Part shown: positions 38,298 through 46,269 of the stretch, piece after piece
How the letters are laid out: each line of letters opens with the position of its first letter
Numbering within the stretch: the first letter of the stretch is position 1
Assembly (NCBI RefSeq): GCF_000024365.1
Contig: NC_013235.1
Coordinates: 4,278,001-4,342,000 of the forward strand
Direction: 5' to 3'
DNA length: 64,000 nucleotides
Origin: Nakamurella multipartita DSM 44233
GTDB lineage: Bacteria > Actinomycetota > Actinomycetes > Mycobacteriales > Nakamurellaceae
The notes under the pieces: model-generated
What the model was told of the DNA's origin: nothing
Database searches by the model: none
What the model saw: the letters and a program-made list of their open reading frames with translations, nothing else
Program-made: the position numbers and the translations under genes

Positions 38298-39560
38298 ATG
38301 AGTCGCCGACGATTGACCGGCCGGATCGCAGCCGGCACCCTGGCCACCGGCCTGCTGCTGGCCGCGTGTGGCAGCCCCGGTTCGTCGTCCTCGTCGCCGA
38401 CCACGGCGGCCAGTGCCGCCAGTGCGGCCGGCGGCGGTTCGGCCGGCGCCTCCGCGCAGGCGGCCACCGGTGAACCGATCAAGGTCGGCGTCGTCACCTC
38501 GCTGTCGGGGCCGCTGCAGTCCTACGGGCAGATGTACCTGGACGCCTTCAACGTGTGCCTGGACCACGCCACCAACGGCACCGGCGCGGTGAACGGCCGG
38601 CCGATCGCGGTGGCCACCGCCGATGACGCCGGCGATCCGGCCAAGGCAACCACCGCGGCCACCGACTACATCGGCCAGGGCTACCAGATCCTGGCCGGGT
38701 CCGCCTCGTCCGGGGTCGCCCTGCAGGTCGCCCCGCTGGCCCAGGAGAACCAGGTGCTGTTCATCTCCGGGCCGGCCGCCACCGACGCCATCACCGGGGT
38801 CAACAAGTACACGTTCCGCTCGGGACGCCAGACGTACCAGGACATTGCGACCGCGGCGTCCTTCGTGGGCGATCTGCAGGGCAAGAAGGTGACGATCTTC
38901 GCCCAGGACAGCGCGTTCGGCCAGGCCAACGTGGCCGCGGCCTCGGCCGTCTTCGGCGCCGAGGGGGCCACCGTCACCCCGCTGCTGGTGCCGGCGACCG
39001 CGACCGACCTGGTGCCGTTCGCCAAGCAGGCCGCCGACGCCGACCCGGATCTGCTGTTCGTGGCCTGGGCCGGCACCAACGCCACCCAGATGTGGGAGGC
39101 GATGGGCCAGCAGGGCGCGTTCGACGGCACCACCGTGGTCACCGGTCTGGACATCAAGCCCACCCACACCGTTTTCGCTCCGGTCGCGGACAAGCTCTCG
39201 CTGCTGGCCCACTACTTCGACGGCGCCACCGACAACGAGGTGGAGCAGGCGCTGGTCGCCGGGCTGACCGCGGAAGGCAAGACGCAGGATCTGTTCTCGC
39301 CGGACGGCTGCAACGCGGCGTTGATGGTGGTGCGGGCGGCGCAGGAGTCGCCGGACGACGTGGACGGCATGATCACGGCGCTGGAGGGCTGGGAGTTCGA
39401 GGGTCCCAAGGGCACCACCACGATCCGGGCCGAGGATCACGCGATGCTGCAGCCAATGTTCCAGACCAAGCTGGCCGATGTGAACGGCACGCTGACCCCC
39501 GAACTGGTCAAGGAGCTGGCACCGGCGGACACCGCCCCGGCCGCGACGCCCTTCAAGTGA
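38298..39560 (+). CDS. Branched-chain amino-acid type ABC importer, substrate-binding lipoprotein
   Basis: 420 residues. A signal peptide with lipobox LLAACGS and a Ser/Ala-rich tether precede a two-lobed periplasmic-binding fold (VGVVTSLSGPLQSYGQ onward). This is the LivK/urea/amide-binding group. The ligand cannot be told from sequence; leucine-type amino acids, amides and aromatic acids are all carried by the family. ATG 38298 follows GAGGAGGA. The gene heads an operon of five in which each gene overlaps the next by 4 bases. Confidence 0.92.
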   Translation: MSRRRLTGRIAAGTLATGLLLAACGSPGSSSSSPTTAASAASAAGGGSAGASAQAATGEPIKVGVVTSLSGPLQSYGQMYLDAFNVCLDHATNGTGAVNGRPIAVATADDAGDPAKATTAATDYIGQGYQILAGSASSGVALQVAPLAQENQVLFISGPAATDAITGVNKYTFRSGRQTYQDIATAASFVGDLQGKKVTIFAQDSAFGQANVAAASAVFGAEGATVTPLLVPATATDLVPFAKQAADADPDLLFVAWAGTNATQMWEAMGQQGAFDGTTVVTGLDIKPTHTVFAPVADKLSLLAHYFDGATDNEVEQALVAGLTAEGKTQDLFSPDGCNAALMVVRAAQESPDDVDGMITALEGWEFEGPKGTTTIRAEDHAMLQPMFQTKLADVNGTLTPELVKELAPADTAPAATPFK

Positions 39561-40315
39561 GCCCGACCGACGCGCCGGCCGTCCAGGTCGGCGAGCTCGG
39601 CTTCGCCGTCGGCGGCGCCCAGATCCTGACCGAGATCGACCTGACGATTGCCCGCGGCGAGCTGCTGGCCATCATCGGACCCAACGGAGCCGGCAAATCC
39701 ACGCTGGTGAACATGATCTCCGGGGTGGCCCGGCCCACCGCCGGGCAGATCCGGCTCGATGGACGGGATGTCACCGGCCTGTCGGTGCGGCACCGGGCCC
39801 GGGCCGGCATGGGCCGGACGTTCCAGACGTCCTCGCTGTTCAACGGGCTGACCACGGTGCAGAACGTCTGTTTCGCGGTCCAATCGGCCGCGCCCGGGGC
39901 GCTGAACCCGTTCCGGCGGGCCAGCTCCCGGTCGGTGATCGACCAGGCCATGCAGCTGCTGGAGCGGGTCGGTATGGCCGCCCGCAGCGCCTGGCCGACC
40001 GCCGCCCTCTCGCACGGCGACAAGCGCAAGCTGGAGCTGGCCGTGGCCATGGCCCGGCGGCCGAGCGTGCTGCTGCTGGACGAGCCGATGGCCGGCGTGG
40101 CCATGGAGGACGTGCCGTCGTTGGTGCAGTTGATCGCCGATCTCAACCGGGACGGGGTCACCGTGTGCATGGTGGAGCACCACATGCACGTGGTGCTGGG
40201 CCTGGCCGATCGGATCGCGGTGCTGCACCACGGCCGGTTGCTCGCCGTCGGCACGCCCGCCGAGGTGACCGCGAACCCCGAGGTACGCCGGGCCTACCTG
40301 GGAGATGCCCTGTGA
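39557..40315 (+). CDS. livG: ABC importer ATPase, LivG type
   Basis: 252 residues. Walker A is GPNGAGKST, the LivG-specific region RTFQTSSLF follows, the signature is ALSHGDKRKLELA (SHGDK in place of LSGGQ) and Walker B is VLLLDEPMAG. LivG and LivF form the cytoplasmic motor. The odd signature loop is common in LivG. GTG 39557 overlaps the upstream stop by GTGA. Confidence 0.94.
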   Translation: MSPTDAPAVQVGELGFAVGGAQILTEIDLTIARGELLAIIGPNGAGKSTLVNMISGVARPTAGQIRLDGRDVTGLSVRHRARAGMGRTFQTSSLFNGLTTVQNVCFAVQSAAPGALNPFRRASSRSVIDQAMQLLERVGMAARSAWPTAALSHGDKRKLELAVAMARRPSVLLLDEPMAGVAMEDVPSLVQLIADLNRDGVTVCMVEHHMHVVLGLADRIAVLHHGRLLAVGTPAEVTANPEVRRAYLGDAL

Positions 40316-41034
40316 TTCTTCGTCTCTCGGATGTCTCCGTGCGCATCGCCGGGTCGCACATCCTGCACGGCATCGATCTTGAGGTGGCCGAGGGCGGGGT
40401 GACCGCGCTGCTGGGCCGCAACGGCGTGGGCAAGTCGACCACGCTCAAGGCGATCCTGGGTATCGTGCCGGCCACCGGCACCATCGAGTTCGACGGCCGT
40501 GACATCGCCGGGCAACCCACCCACAAGATCGTGCGGGCCGGCATCGGCTACGTGCCCGAGGACCGGGACGTGTTCGCCGGCCTGACCGTGGCCCAGAATC
40601 TGGAACTGGCCGAACAACCGGGTGTTGACCCCGACTACGACACCGTGCACGACCTGTTTCCCGAACTGCTGGAGCGGCGCAAGCAGCGGGCCGGAACGCT
40701 GTCCGGCGGCCAGCAGCAGATGGTCGCGCTGGCCCGGGTGATGCTCAACCCGGCCCGGCTGCTGCTGGTCGACGAACCGACGAAGGGGTTGGCGCCCAAG
40801 CTGGTCGAGCAGGTCGGCGACGCGCTGACCCGGATCGCCGAGCGCACCACCGTCCTGCTGGTCGAGCAGAACCTGCCGCTGGTCCGGCGGATCGCCCGCG
40901 ACGCGATCGTGCTGGACACCGGCCGGGTGGTGCACCGCTCCCCGGCTGCCGACTTGATGGCCGACGAGACGCTGCTGGACTCGCTGCTGGGCGTGTCCGC
41001 GGCCGTGCCCGACCCCGGGAAGGCGACGAGATGA
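40312..41034 (+). CDS. livF: ABC importer ATPase, LivF type
   Basis: 240 residues. Walker A is GRNGVGKST, the LivF-type stretch is YVPEDRDVF, the signature TLSGGQQQMVALARV and Walker B LLLVDEPTKG. The ending VEQNLPLVRRIARDA is typical. It pairs with LivG as the energy-coupling heterodimer. GTG 40312 overlaps livG by 4 bases. Confidence 0.95.
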   Translation: MILRLSDVSVRIAGSHILHGIDLEVAEGGVTALLGRNGVGKSTTLKAILGIVPATGTIEFDGRDIAGQPTHKIVRAGIGYVPEDRDVFAGLTVAQNLELAEQPGVDPDYDTVHDLFPELLERRKQRAGTLSGGQQQMVALARVMLNPARLLLVDEPTKGLAPKLVEQVGDALTRIAERTTVLLVEQNLPLVRRIARDAIVLDTGRVVHRSPAADLMADETLLDSLLGVSAAVPDPGKATR

Positions 41035-41909
41035 GCACCATGGTCCTGATCCTGGTCACCGGCGTCGGCCTGGGCGCCCTGTACTTCCTGGTGGCGTCGG
41101 GGCTGTCGCTGATCTACGGCCTGATGCACGTGCTGAACTTCGCGCACGGCGCCTTTCTCACCGCCGGCGCCTACGCGGCGTGGGTGGCGATGGGCCGGCT
41201 GTCCGGGCTGGGTGGCTGGGCGTTCCCGCTGTCGGTGGTCATCGGCATGGTGGTCGGCGCGATCATCGGTGCGGCGGTGGAGTTCTGCTTGATCCGCCCG
41301 CTGTACCAGCGGCACATCGAGCAGGTGCTGGTGACCGTCGGGCTGGGCCTGATGGCGGTCGCCCTGTTCACCGGCATCTGGGGGGCCGACCCGCAGCCGT
41401 TCGCCCGGCCGGAATGGACCCGGCAGACCACCGACCTGTTCGGTGCGGCGATCCCCAACGACCGGTTCCTGCTCATCGTGGCGGCCGGGCTGCTGCTGGC
41501 CGGCCTGCTCGCCCTGCTCAAGTACACCCGGATCGGCCTGGTGATCCGGGCCGGGGTGGAGAACCGGACCATGGTGCAGGCGCTGGGCATCGACGTGCGT
41601 CGCACTTTCACGCTGGTGTTCGCCCTGGGCGGGGCGGCGGCCGCCCTCGGCGGGGTCCTCGGATCGGTGTACCTGGGCTCGGTCTCGCCGGGCCAGGGCA
41701 CGGCGCTGCTGATCTTCGCGTTCATCGTCGTGGTGATCGGCGGGTTCGGCTCCATCGGCGGCACCGCGATCGCGGCGCTGCTGGTCGGGCTGGTGCAGCA
41801 GATGGCCAACTACTACGTGGGTTCCGGGATCGGTGACGTGTCGGTGGTGCTGCTACTCGCGGCGGTGCTGCTGGTCCGCCCGGCCGGATTGACGGGCAGG
41901 ACGGCATGA
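41031..41909 (+). CDS. livH: ABC importer permease, LivH type
   Basis: 292 residues with about eight hydrophobic helices. The opening SGLSLIYGLMHVLNFAHGA is the LivH signature, and VIGGFGSIGGTAIAALLVG near the end is the coupling region with the ATPases. ATG 41031 overlaps livF by ATGA. With LivM it forms the membrane channel. Confidence 0.94.
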   Translation: MSTMVLILVTGVGLGALYFLVASGLSLIYGLMHVLNFAHGAFLTAGAYAAWVAMGRLSGLGGWAFPLSVVIGMVVGAIIGAAVEFCLIRPLYQRHIEQVLVTVGLGLMAVALFTGIWGADPQPFARPEWTRQTTDLFGAAIPNDRFLLIVAAGLLLAGLLALLKYTRIGLVIRAGVENRTMVQALGIDVRRTFTLVFALGGAAAALGGVLGSVYLGSVSPGQGTALLIFAFIVVVIGGFGSIGGTAIAALLVGLVQQMANYYVGSGIGDVSVVLLLAAVLLVRPAGLTGRTA

Positions 41910-43027
41910 CCGATCTCGCGCAGAAACTGACCGACCGGGCCGCGAAGGCCACCGGCTCGGCCGCCCCGGGACGCTCCGGCTGGCGGCGCTGGCTGCCGGT
42001 GGTGATCCCGGTGGCCGTGCTGGCGCTGCTGATCTTCCTGCCCTGGATGCGGTTCTCGGTGCCGGGCGTGCTGCCCGGGGTGGTGAACTCTCCCGGCTCC
42101 ATGCAGCTGCTGGCCCTGTGCCTGGTGACGGCCGGGATCGCCCTGAGCTACGACGTGATGTTCGGGCGGACCGGATTGCTGTCCTTCGGCCACGCCCTGT
42201 TCGTCGGCACCGGCGCGTACCTGGCCGCGATCGCCCTCGGCACCTGGGGCGCCTCGCTGGGCCTGGCCGTGCTGATCGTGCTGGCCGGCGCGATCGCCCT
42301 GCCCCTGGTGGTCGGCGCGATCGCGTTGCGGGTCAAGGGAATCGCGTTCGCGATGGTCACCCTGGCGTTCGCGCAGGCGGTGGCGATCACCGCCGCCCGC
42401 AACCCCGGCGGGCTCACCGGTGGTGAGGAAGGCTTGTCGCTGAACCGGTCGGCGTTGCCGGCGTTCCTGTCCGGGGTGGTCAACGCGCCGTACCGGTACT
42501 GGCTGGCCCTGGGCTTCCTGGTGCTGTGCGTGCTGGTGGTGCTCTGGTTGACCACCGCACGGACCGGGCACGCCTGGGCGGCCGTGCGGGAGAACGAGGA
42601 CCGGGTCGAGGTGCTGGGCATGTCGGCCTACCGGACCAAGTTGACCGCGGTGGTGGTCGCCGGATTCCTCGGCACGCTCGGCGGTTTCGTCCAGTTGATC
42701 ATCGTCGGTGGGGCCAACCCGCACCTGCTGTCCACCGAGCTGACCCTGTCGCTGCTGATCATGGTGGTGCTGGGGGGCGCCGGCAGCCGGTGGGGCGCGG
42801 TCATCGGCGGCGTCGTCTACGTGCTGCTGGACAACCGCCTGCAGGAGCTGTCCACGTCCTCGACCATCGCGGACCTGCCCGCGGTCCTGCGGGTGCCGCT
42901 GAGCCAGCCGGTGTTCGTGCTGGGGCTGCTGTTCGTGCTCGTCGTGTACTTCGCCCCGGGCGGTCTGGCCGCGATCGGCGGGCGGGTCAGGCGGTGGGTG
43001 GCCGGGCGTCGCGGAGCCGCTCGGTGA
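41906..43027 (+). CDS. livM: ABC importer permease, LivM type
   Basis: 373 residues, about ten membrane helices after a basic leader. Landmarks are SYDVMFGRTGLLSFGHALF, the RENEDRVEVLGM cytoplasmic loop and VLGGAGSRWGAVIGG. ATG 41906 overlaps livH by ATGA. The 3' end overlaps by 41 bases the oppositely oriented SRPBCC gene, so the two transcripts are antisense there. Confidence 0.94.
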   Translation: MTDLAQKLTDRAAKATGSAAPGRSGWRRWLPVVIPVAVLALLIFLPWMRFSVPGVLPGVVNSPGSMQLLALCLVTAGIALSYDVMFGRTGLLSFGHALFVGTGAYLAAIALGTWGASLGLAVLIVLAGAIALPLVVGAIALRVKGIAFAMVTLAFAQAVAITAARNPGGLTGGEEGLSLNRSALPAFLSGVVNAPYRYWLALGFLVLCVLVVLWLTTARTGHAWAAVRENEDRVEVLGMSAYRTKLTAVVVAGFLGTLGGFVQLIIVGGANPHLLSTELTLSLLIMVVLGGAGSRWGAVIGGVVYVLLDNRLQELSTSSTIADLPAVLRVPLSQPVFVLGLLFVLVVYFAPGGLAAIGGRVRRWVAGRRGAAR

Positions 43028-43544
43028 GCCCGGCGGCCGCTCCGGCGATGGTCAGGGCGTCGAAGAATTCACCGGCGGTGGTGGCCAGCCATCGGTGCTT
43101 GACCGGGGCCATCCGGAGGCGGAAGTGGACCCGGGTGCGTGCAGGCGTCACGGATTCCCGTTCGAGCGTGATGGACCAGCTCAGGTCGGTCCGTCCGCGC
43201 CGGGAGGTGTAGACGATCGAATCCGGCGCGTGAATGCGGTCGACCCGAAAGGTCTCGTGCCGGCCGCCGTAGTCGGGGATGATGTCGCCGGCCTGCAGGT
43301 GCTGCCATCGGGGCTGAATCTGCCGGGTGGCGCGCCGGCCGGCGGGGAGGAACCGTTCGACGCGGCGGGGTAGGTACCAGCCGGCGCGGTGCTTGCCCAA
43401 CTGCACCAGCCACGGCCAGACGGCCTCGGGTGCGGCGTCGAAGGTGACCGCGCGGTCCATCACCACGTCGGCGGGGTCGACCAGATCGTCGCCCGGGCGA
43501 CGGGCCCGTCGTTCGGCCACGCTGGCGGCCACCGTGGCGAACAT
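42987..43544 (-). CDS. SRPBCC-fold (START-like) protein
   Basis: 185 residues. The pattern VTFDAAPEAVWPWLVQLGKHRAGWY is characteristic of SRPBCC/polyketide-cyclase-like ligand pockets, with the C-terminal long helix visible near HRWLATTAGEFFDALTIAG. The partner is presumably a lipid or other hydrophobic small molecule; no catalytic residue is evident. ATG 43544 with GGAAGGGG upstream is 24 bases after the PucR-type regulator's stop, so it is probably the last gene of the hydroxybutyrate operon. Confidence 0.78.
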   Translation of the reverse strand: MFATVAASVAERRARRPGDDLVDPADVVMDRAVTFDAAPEAVWPWLVQLGKHRAGWYLPRRVERFLPAGRRATRQIQPRWQHLQAGDIIPDYGGRHETFRVDRIHAPDSIVYTSRRGRTDLSWSITLERESVTPARTRVHFRLRMAPVKHRWLATTAGEFFDALTIAGAAAGLTERLRDARPPTA

Positions 43545-43568
43545 CGTTCCCCTTCCGGGCGAGTCGGG

Positions 43569-45413
43569 TCAGGCCGGCAGCAGCTTGCGCAACTGCAGGG
43601 CCAGCTGCACCTGCAGCGCCCGGTCGGGGTTCCTCCAGTCGTCGCCCAGCAGGGTGGCGACCCGGGACAGTCGCTGCCCCACGGTGTTCGGGTGCAGGTG
43701 CAGGGCGGCGGCGGTACGGCCCAGATGCCCACCCTCGCCGAACCAGGCGTCCAGGGTGGCGGCCAGGTCGGACCCGCGGGCCGCGTCGTAGTCCAGCACC
43801 GGGCCCAGGGTGTCCTGCACGAAGCGGGCGCCGGAGTCACCGGCGGACAGCAGCACCCCGACGAAGCCCAGGTCCGCGGTCGTTGCCCCCTGACCCTCCC
43901 GGCCCAGCGCCAGCATGGCGGCCAGCCCCTGGCGGGCGGACCGGTGCGCGCGCACCAGCTCGGCCCCGCGGGAGGGGCCGGCGGCCACCTGCTCCCCCGC
44001 CGCAGTGACCGGTCCGCCGAGCACCCGGGCCAGACCGGTGGCCGCCTCCCGGGCGGCCGCCCCCGGATCGGTCCCGGGGACCAGCAGCACCAGGTGCCCG
44101 TCCAGCCGGGCCGACAGACCGCGGCGTTGCCCGGCGTAGAACGCGGCCGCCTGCTCGGAGTCGACCCGGTGCCGGGGCACCGCGCAGACCACGACGACCA
44201 GCTCGCCGGTCAGGTCGGCGTCCAGATGGGCGGCGCGGGCACTGATCTCGTCGGCATCGGTGACCGAACCGGTGAGCAGGTCCTCCAGCAGATCCCGCCG
44301 CCCGCGGTTGGCCATCTCGGCCAGGTGCCGGTTGAACAGCAGCAGCAGCGCGGTCACCACCGCGCCGCGTTCCAGCACGCGCAGGTCGGCCGCGCGGGTC
44401 TGGCTCGGCCGGGTGAGCACCAGCCGACCCAGCAGCTCCGATCCGGTGGCCACCGGCACGGAGCACTGCCCCGGCGCCAGCGGGATCGACATCTCCGTCG
44501 GCCCTTGCAGTTCCACCGAGCCGCCGAGCACATCGGCCAGCTCGGCGGCCACCTCGGCGACGCCGCCGCCGCGTAGCACGAGCTCGGCCAACCGGTCGTG
44601 CGCGATCACGGCCAGCTCGGTATCCCGGCTCTGCTCCCGCAACGAATCATTGGCCCGTTCCAAACTGATCAGCGCGGAACGGGTCTCGGCCAGCAGCCGG
44701 GCATTGTCCAGCGCCACCGCGGCGTGCGCGGCCAGCGAGGACAGCAGCGCGACCTCGTCCCGGGAGAATGCCCGGCGCCGCCGGTCGGCCGCGAAGAGCA
44801 CGCCGATGACCTGGGCGCCGCGCTTGAGCGGCACCCCGAGGATGGACACCAGGCCCTCGGACCGGACGGCCGAGTCGATCGTGTTCAGATGGTGGAACCG
44901 GCTGTCGGAAAAGTAGTCCGCCGAGGCGATCGGCACACCCTGCTGGGCGACGAGCCCGCCCAGGCCACCACCCAAGGGCAACCGAACCGCCTGGAACTCG
45001 GCCGACACCGACCCGTCGGTCACCCGCATGTAGGTGTCGCCGCGCTCGTCGTCGTTCAGGCACAGGTAGGCGGTGTCCCGGCCGAGCAGGGCCCGCGCCC
45101 GCCGCACGATGGCGGCCAGGACGTCGTCGACGCTGGACAAAGCGGCCAGATCGGAGGCCGTCTGGAACAGGGCGGCCAGCTCGGCCTCGCGGCGGCGATG
45201 CGACTGCAACTGCTCGCGCACGCCCAGGGCGACCTGCTTGGCCCGTTCCAGCGCGTCGATGTCGGCGGCCGGCAACCCGGCGGTGCGGGCCTCGACGACC
45301 GGGCGCTCGAATTCGACCGCGGAGGCGTCCCGGGCCAGCAGATCCAGCAGGTACGCGACCCCGTCCGTGGCGCCCAGGTGGGCGCTGCCCGGGGCGGTCA
45401 GCGGGCGCCCCAA
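43569..45413 (-). CDS. GAF-domain regulator of the PucR/CdaR type
   Basis: About 614 residues. A short helical N-terminus is followed by a GAF sensor (about 70-220, from LAALSSVDDVLAAIVRRARALLG), a coiled linker, a GGDEF-like degenerate region and a C-terminal PucR HTH: LGRTAAALHLHPNTVGQRLSR. Such regulators respond to small molecules and control catabolic genes next to them. No ATG or GTG fits; TTG 45413 overlaps the dehydrogenase 3' end by 16 bases and is my best guess. It lies directly downstream of 3-hydroxybutyrate dehydrogenase, so it probably controls this operon. Confidence 0.82.
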   Translation of the reverse strand: MGRPLTAPGSAHLGATDGVAYLLDLLARDASAVEFERPVVEARTAGLPAADIDALERAKQVALGVREQLQSHRRREAELAALFQTASDLAALSSVDDVLAAIVRRARALLGRDTAYLCLNDDERGDTYMRVTDGSVSAEFQAVRLPLGGGLGGLVAQQGVPIASADYFSDSRFHHLNTIDSAVRSEGLVSILGVPLKRGAQVIGVLFAADRRRRAFSRDEVALLSSLAAHAAVALDNARLLAETRSALISLERANDSLREQSRDTELAVIAHDRLAELVLRGGGVAEVAAELADVLGGSVELQGPTEMSIPLAPGQCSVPVATGSELLGRLVLTRPSQTRAADLRVLERGAVVTALLLLFNRHLAEMANRGRRDLLEDLLTGSVTDADEISARAAHLDADLTGELVVVVCAVPRHRVDSEQAAAFYAGQRRGLSARLDGHLVLLVPGTDPGAAAREAATGLARVLGGPVTAAGEQVAAGPSRGAELVRAHRSARQGLAAMLALGREGQGATTADLGFVGVLLSAGDSGARFVQDTLGPVLDYDAARGSDLAATLDAWFGEGGHLGRTAAALHLHPNTVGQRLSRVATLLGDDWRNPDRALQVQLALQLRKLLPA

Positions 45414-46180
45414 CCGCCGTCGAGCACCAGGTCCGAGCCGGTCATCGAGTTGCAGGCCGGCGTGCACAGGAACGCGGCGGCGGCCGCCACCTCTTCCGGC
45501 TCGATCAGCCGCTTGACCGGCGACGAGGTCAGGATGATCTTGGCCAGTACCTCGTCCTCGGGCAGGTCGTGCACGGCCGCCTGATTGGTGATCTGCTTTT
45601 CCACCAACGGGGTTCGCACGTAACCGGGGTTGATGCAGTTGCTGGTGACGCCCTTGGCGGCGCCCTCCAGGGCGATGACCTTGCTCAGCCCTTCCAGGCC
45701 GTGCTTGGCCGTGACGTAGGCCGACTTGAACGGGCTGGCCCGCCGGCCGTGCGCGGAGGAGACGTTGATGATCCGGCCCCAGCCGCGCTCGTACATCCCC
45801 GGCAGCACGGCCCGGGTGAGCACGAACGGGGCGGTGAGCATGATCTTCAGGATCGTCTCGAAGGTCTCGATCGGGAAGTCCTCGATCCGTTCCACATGCT
45901 GGATGCCGGCGTCGTTGACCAGGACGTCCACCGTCGGGGCGACGTCGGCGATGGCCGCCGGCAGCCCGGCGATGTCGGACAGGTCGATGACCAGTGGAGT
46001 CGCGCCGGTGTCCGCGCACATCTTGCCGAGCCGCTCGGCGTCACGGTCGACCGCCACCACCTGGGCGCCGTCCTGGAGGAAACGCTCGGTGATGGCCCGG
46101 CCGATGCCGCTGGCCGCCCCGGTGACGAGGGCGGTGCGGCCGGCCAGGGGTCGCGACTGGTTCATGGACGGCTGTGTCAT
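45398..46180 (-). CDS. 3-hydroxybutyrate dehydrogenase (SDR family)
   Basis: 260 residues. NAD site TGAASGIG, catalytic Ser in SSAHG and Tyr-x3-Lys in SAYVTAKHG. Strings NDAGIQHVERIEDFP, NPGYVRTPLVEKQI and the ending VLDGGWGAR are specific to D-3-hydroxybutyrate dehydrogenase, which oxidises the PHB monomer to acetoacetate. ATG 46180. An upstream hydrolase of depolymerase type and a downstream regulator make a polyhydroxybutyrate-use operon likely. Confidence 0.9.
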   Translation of the reverse strand: MTQPSMNQSRPLAGRTALVTGAASGIGRAITERFLQDGAQVVAVDRDAERLGKMCADTGATPLVIDLSDIAGLPAAIADVAPTVDVLVNDAGIQHVERIEDFPIETFETILKIMLTAPFVLTRAVLPGMYERGWGRIINVSSAHGRRASPFKSAYVTAKHGLEGLSKVIALEGAAKGVTSNCINPGYVRTPLVEKQITNQAAVHDLPEDEVLAKIILTSSPVKRLIEPEEVAAAAAFLCTPACNSMTGSDLVLDGGWGAR

Positions 46181-46225
46181 GACGATGAGCGTAGGCCCGT
46201 GCCTCCCGTGCTCATATGGTCGGCT

Positions 46226-46254
46226 CACACATCCGCGGATCGCGTCGATGTGTG
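46226..46254. promoter_or_regulatory. Inverted repeat between the depolymerase-like and dehydrogenase genes
   Basis: CACACATC (46226-46233) and GATGTGTG (46247-46254) are perfect 8-base arms separated by 13 bases, in the 89-base gap ahead of the dehydrogenase start. No T-run follows on either strand, so an operator is likelier than a terminator. A dimeric regulator such as the co-encoded PucR-type protein could bind it. Confidence 0.4.
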
Positions 46255-46269
46255 GTTCAGACATGGGGT

